Shown one piece after another: positions 15,592 through 18,989 of a stretch of DNA of 18,989 nt. The notes under the pieces were generated by a model that had not been told where the DNA came from, made no database searches, and was given only the letters and a program-made list of their open reading frames with translations. Position numbers and translations under genes: made by a program. The stretch comes from JAFAGX01 sp035501575 (GTDB taxonomy: Bacteria; Acidobacteriota; Terriglobia; Terriglobales; Acidobacteriaceae), in contig DATJVZ010000276.1 of NCBI GenBank assembly GCA_035501575.1, positions 1 through 18,989 on the forward strand. The letters are read 5' to 3'. Numbering within the stretch: the first letter of the stretch is position 1; each line of letters begins with the position of its first letter.

Positions 15592-18500
15592 CTACCACGT
15601 CAGCCGCAACGCGAACTGGATCTCGCGCGGGTCGCCCGGCCCGCCCGAAGCCTGACCGGCGATGGGTTGCACCGTGTTGCCGATCACGCCAAAAGAGGCG
15701 GAACTCCAGTCAGCGTTGGGCAGAGTGAAGTTCGGCCGATTGAAAATATTGAACAGCTCGGCTCGGAACTGGAGGGTTTTCGATTCCCGTAATCTGAAGT
15801 TCCGAATCAGCGAGAAGTCCCAGTCGGCAAGGCCCGGTCCCGTCAGTATATTTCGTCCTGCGTTTCCGAAGGTGTAAGGAGCAGGCAGAGAGAATGCGGC
15901 CGGGTTTGTCCATTCGTTGACGCTCCTATGGGCGGGATAGAAGCTCACGCCGGGAACGACGTTCGGACGATCGTGGTTGTCAATATTGTTGCTCGGATTA
16001 CCGTCGACGGTCGGCGTGTAGGGTGCCCCGGATTGCAGCATAGCGATCCCCGCCACCTCCCAGCCTTCAATGACGTAGTTCGCCCTCGAGTTTTGCAACT
16101 TTCCGATCTCGTTCCCGAAGGGCAGGTCGTAAACGTAGGCCAGAGAGAAGCGTTGCTCGTAGTCAAAGTCCGAACGGCCCTTCTCCGCAGCGAGATTGTA
16201 GGAATTCTCCGGGAAGCCGGGGCTGGCATTGGTGCCAAAGTAGGCGGAGTCGTCGTCGAGGGATTTCGACCACGTATAGGCGCCGATGACCGCCAAGCCG
16301 TTGCTGTAGTGCCTCTCCACTTTGACCTGCAAGGAATGATAAATCGACGTGCCGATGGGATCCGTGTAGGACATTGTCTGGAAATTGGGGTAGGGCCGCG
16401 GGCACGGCGTATCCGCCGGGGTATTCGGAATACAGGTGCCGCCGCCTGTATAGAACGCGTTGTTCGGCTGGTTCGGATCCCACTCAAAGGGCAATCGCAG
16501 TCCCCGAGTGCCAACATATCCCACGTCAAGCAGCCAGGAGCCCAACTGACGCTGCACATCGAACGTCCATTCGAAAATTCTTCCGTCCGTGAGGTCTACC
16601 TTGACCGGGTCAAGGGCCGGGAAAAGCGCCTCTGTGAGTGATGGCGCGACAAAGAGGTTCTGGAGAAGGAGACCCGTGGCAAGCGGCAGACCACCCGCCG
16701 CGGGCGGCGTGGCCACGGCTGTCAAAACGGCTTGTTCATTATCCAGTAGGTTTCCTTGGGCCAATTGGAAATACGGTGGGTTGAAGCTCTTCTGGAAATA
16801 AAGCTGACCGACCATCTGGTCGTAGTAAACGCCGCCGCCAGTGCGCATGACGGTTTTCTCATTTCCGAACGGTCTCCAGGCGATGCCGAGGCGAGGCCCG
16901 AAGTCCGCGTGGTCGGGGCGCTGCAACGCCCGGTTTGCCGAAGTGCTTCCCAGGTTCTCCGTCCCCACCTGTTCGAATTGTCCGATGGGCAGGCCCGAGG
17001 CCCCCGTCGTGCCGACAAAATTCAGCAGGGAGGCCGAACTCGTACCCGCGGCGAGCAGCAAACCCTTATCAAAATCGAAGCTGCCGAAGTGGTTGTACTT
17101 GTCCGTGATGAGGCTGTTGTATTCATAGCGGAGGCCGAGCGTCATCGTGAGGTTGGGTCGAAGCTTCCACCGATCCTGCGCAAAGAAATCGTACTCCGTA
17201 TCCGTCCCCGAGATGTAGCCCGAAGAGCCGCGGACCCAGTTCGTCGGAAGACCGAACAGGGCGTCGGCTACACCGTTACCGAAACCGCAACTGGGCGGGG
17301 GGCAGGCCGCCAACAGGGCCGTTTGAACGCTTGAGGGCAGACCGCCCAACACCGCGCTGCCCGTAACTACTCCGTTGAAGGCGTATGCGTCGCGCGCGTC
17401 GATGTCCTCAAAAAAGTTTCCGCGCTTGATCGGCCGGATGTCAGCTCCAAAATCCAACGAGTGATTACCGCGGATGTAGGTGAGTGTGTCCGCGTACTGA
17501 AAAGAATTCACAGCTCCCGCCTGGGGGGCCTCGGTGTACGCTCCCAGAGAGTCATAGCCCGCGAAGCTCAGGTTGGGCACTCCCGTGTCGCGGTAGGCCG
17601 TAGCCGCACCGTGGAGGCCGAGGAGTTGACTGACGTCCCTCCCTTCGTCCTCGTTGTCCCACCGATACTGCCAGCGGTTGTAGCCGACCTTCGCCTCGTT
17701 CAAAAGCGTGGGCGTAAAGAGATGAGTCCAATCCATCCCCGTCTGGTCGAACCAGTTCACGCGCCGAAGACCAAAGCCTGGGACGCCCGTAGGCAGGCCC
17801 GAAGGGTTCAACTCGGAGTCGGTAGACAGGCTATAACGAAAGAAAAGACTGTCCTTGGCGCTCCAGCGGTGGTCAAAGCGGCCGACGTAGCTGTTCGTAT
17901 CGATTATTTGGAGTACTTGCTGTTGGTAATTTTCTCCCCCGCAGGGGGCATTGGGGATGTTGGGAGACGGATAGAACCCGACGAAAGCCCTGCCGACGGG
18001 ATCGAGGGTGCCCGCGGGAAGAGAGGGAGCGATGCTGTTCAGGTTATTGCCCGGGATCGTCAGCGGAGCGGAAGGATTGACGAGTAACAGCGGATCCAGG
18101 AGAACCGTCGTGTGGGAGCAGGGCGACCCCGGAGCAATGTCGGAAAAATCGCCGCTCTGCTCGGCAAGTGTGGGCACGTGAGCGCGGGCAAAAAAGGACT
18201 GGTTGTCCCGCAAACCTTCGTAGTTCAGGAAAAAGAAAGTCTTGTCGTGACCATTGTAAACGTGTGGAAGAATCACCGGCCCGCCCAAGCTGGCGCCGTA
18301 CTGGTTGCGATGGAAGGGCGGCACGTTGGGCTCAAAAAAATTCCTTGCGTCCAGATTGTCGTTGCGCAGGTATTCATACAGCGAGCCGTGTAATTGGTTT
18401 GTTCCCGATTTCGTCACAATGTTCACCTGGGCGCCACCCGACACGCCAAACCTGGCGTCATACACGCCGGTCTCAATCTTGAATTCCTGGATGGAATCAA

Positions 18501-18989
18501 GCGGCGGCGCAGCGACGTAGGCCCCGATAGCAATTGTAGTGTTGCTCATGCCGTCCAGCAGGAAACTGTTCATGTCCTCACGGAGCCCGTTGACGTTGAT
18601 GGACCCGCCGCGGTTATTATTCAGCTCCGACCCCTGGACCCCCGGTACGACCCCCGGAGTGAAGAGCATGGTTTCGAGGAAATTGCGGCCGTTGTAGGGA
18701 AGTTCGCTGATCTTCGCCTGCTCGACAGTGGTTCCTACCGTGGCAGTCTGCGTGTCCAGCACGGGCGCGGTTGATCCCACGGTGACGGTGGTGGTCTGCG
18801 CGCCCACTCTCATCTGAAAGTCGACCCGCGGATGCGCGTCCACGAGAAGGTTGAGGGGGCCTTTAATGGTCTTCTCGAAGCCTGCCTTCTCTGCCGCCAG
18901 CCGGTATTGGCCGGGCGGCAAAAGAGGGATCGTGTAGGAGCCATCCCCCTGTGTGAGGCTGCTGCGGGTCATCCCCGTATCAGAGTCCA
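15592..18989 (-). CDS. Oar-like TonB-dependent receptor, N-terminus beyond the window
   Basis: The frame is open to the right edge (first complete codon at 18987) and encodes more than 1130 residues. The visible sequence starts inside a carboxypeptidase-regulatory-like beta-sandwich domain (DGSYTIPLLPPGQYRLAAEKAGF), so the ATG at 18972 is internal and the true start with its signal peptide lies outside. A plug domain follows (ISELPYNGRNF, SINVNGLREDMNSFLLDG, VNIVTKSGTNQLHGSLYEY) and then a long outer-membrane barrel. The end, REIQFALRLTW, carries the terminal aromatic residue usual for barrel proteins. Proteins of this Oar/CarbopepD-reg type are highly multiplied in Acidobacteria and probably import or bind polymeric substrates; the ligand cannot be inferred. 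No TonB box is visible because the N-terminus is missing. The coding sequence looks intact. Confidence 0.92.
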   Translation of the reverse strand, partial: DSDTGMTRSSLTQGDGSYTIPLLPPGQYRLAAEKAGFEKTIKGPLNLLVDAHPRVDFQMRVGAQTTTVTVGSTAPVLDTQTATVGTTVEQAKISELPYNGRNFLETMLFTPGVVPGVQGSELNNNRGGSINVNGLREDMNSFLLDGMSNTTIAIGAYVAAPPLDSIQEFKIETGVYDARFGVSGGAQVNIVTKSGTNQLHGSLYEYLRNDNLDARNFFEPNVPPFHRNQYGASLGGPVILPHVYNGHDKTFFFLNYEGLRDNQSFFARAHVPTLAEQSGDFSDIAPGSPCSHTTVLLDPLLLVNPSAPLTIPGNNLNSIAPSLPAGTLDPVGRAFVGFYPSPNIPNAPCGGENYQQQVLQIIDTNSYVGRFDHRWSAKDSLFFRYSLSTDSELNPSGLPTGVPGFGLRRVNWFDQTGMDWTHLFTPTLLNEAKVGYNRWQYRWDNEDEGRDVSQLLGLHGAATAYRDTGVPNLSFAGYDSLGAYTEAPQAGAVNSFQYADTLTYIRGNHSLDFGADIRPIKRGNFFEDIDARDAYAFNGVVTGSAVLGGLPSSVQTALLAACPPPSCGFGNGVADALFGLPTNWVRGSSGYISGTDTEYDFFAQDRWKLRPNLTMTLGLRYEYNSLITDKYNHFGSFDFDKGLLLAAGTSSASLLNFVGTTGASGLPIGQFEQVGTENLGSTSANRALQRPDHADFGPRLGIAWRPFGNEKTVMRTGGGVYYDQMVGQLYFQKSFNPPYFQLAQGNLLDNEQAVLTAVATPPAAGGLPLATGLLLQNLFVAPSLTEALFPALDPVKVDLTDGRIFEWTFDVQRQLGSWLLDVGYVGTRGLRLPFEWDPNQPNNAFYTGGGTCIPNTPADTPCPRPYPNFQTMSYTDPIGTSIYHSLQVKVERHYSNGLAVIGAYTWSKSLDDDSAYFGTNASPGFPENSYNLAAEKGRSDFDYEQRFSLAYVYDLPFGNEIGKLQNSRANYVIEGWEVAGIAMLQSGAPYTPTVDGNPSNNIDNHDRPNVVPGVSFYPAHRSVNEWTNPAAFSLPAPYTFGNAGRNILTGPGLADWDFSLIRNFRLRESKTLQFRAELFNIFNRPNFTLPNADWSSASFGVIGNTVQPIAGQASGGPGDPREIQFALRLTW

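Overview
The window looks like a piece of an acidobacterial (Acidobacteriota, Solibacter-like) chromosome or metagenomic contig. The basis is the Oar-type TonB-dependent receptor with a carboxypeptidase-regulatory-like N-terminus at the right end, a membrane-anchored TPR-CHAT protein, a YncE-propeller/phosphoesterase fusion and a fairly high GC content. This is inference from gene content; no rRNA or marker gene is present. No tRNA, rRNA or CRISPR array was seen.

Left part (1-5000): a small hypothetical gene that may be a truncated C39-like cysteine peptidase (277-549, minus), a secreted beta-propeller/phosphoesterase fusion (833-3610, minus), and upstream of it on the same strand a MgtC/SapB-DUF4010 multi-pass membrane protein (3667-4974, minus). 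Next comes a scar (5006-5377). It holds the DNA-binding half of an OmpR-type response regulator on the plus strand and a frameshifted, truncated DUF123 (GIY-YIG-like) gene on the minus strand, joined tail to tail within a few bases of position 5200. After a possible 71-residue small gene comes a membrane-anchored M28/glutaminyl-cyclase-like peptidase (5954-7036, plus). The position of its general-base glutamate is occupied by lysine.

Central and right part (7080-14927, all minus strand): this is the defence-flavoured region. hamA (14100-14927) and hamB (10943-14110) overlap by 11 bases and form a Hachiman anti-phage system, with a DUF1837 PD-(D/E)xK-like nuclease and a superfamily 2 helicase. 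Downstream, after about 390 bp that carry a probable IS21-like terminal remnant, is a two-gene unit. It encodes a stand-alone PNP/UDP-family nucleosidase (9781-10554) and, seven bases later, a TPR-CHAT caspase-fold protease (7080-9773). A well-formed promoter sits just upstream, with its -35 box inside the IS-like end. Nucleosidases of this fold and CHAT proteases are both known immune effectors elsewhere, so this pair beside Hachiman is the best candidate for something undescribed. However, the nucleosidase also resembles the hopanoid HpnG type, and the CHAT protein is predicted to face the periplasm.

Upstream of hamA lies a gene-free stretch of about 660 bp with a well-formed composite hairpin. 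The window ends inside the TonB-dependent receptor gene (15592 to the right edge, minus), whose N-terminus is cut off.
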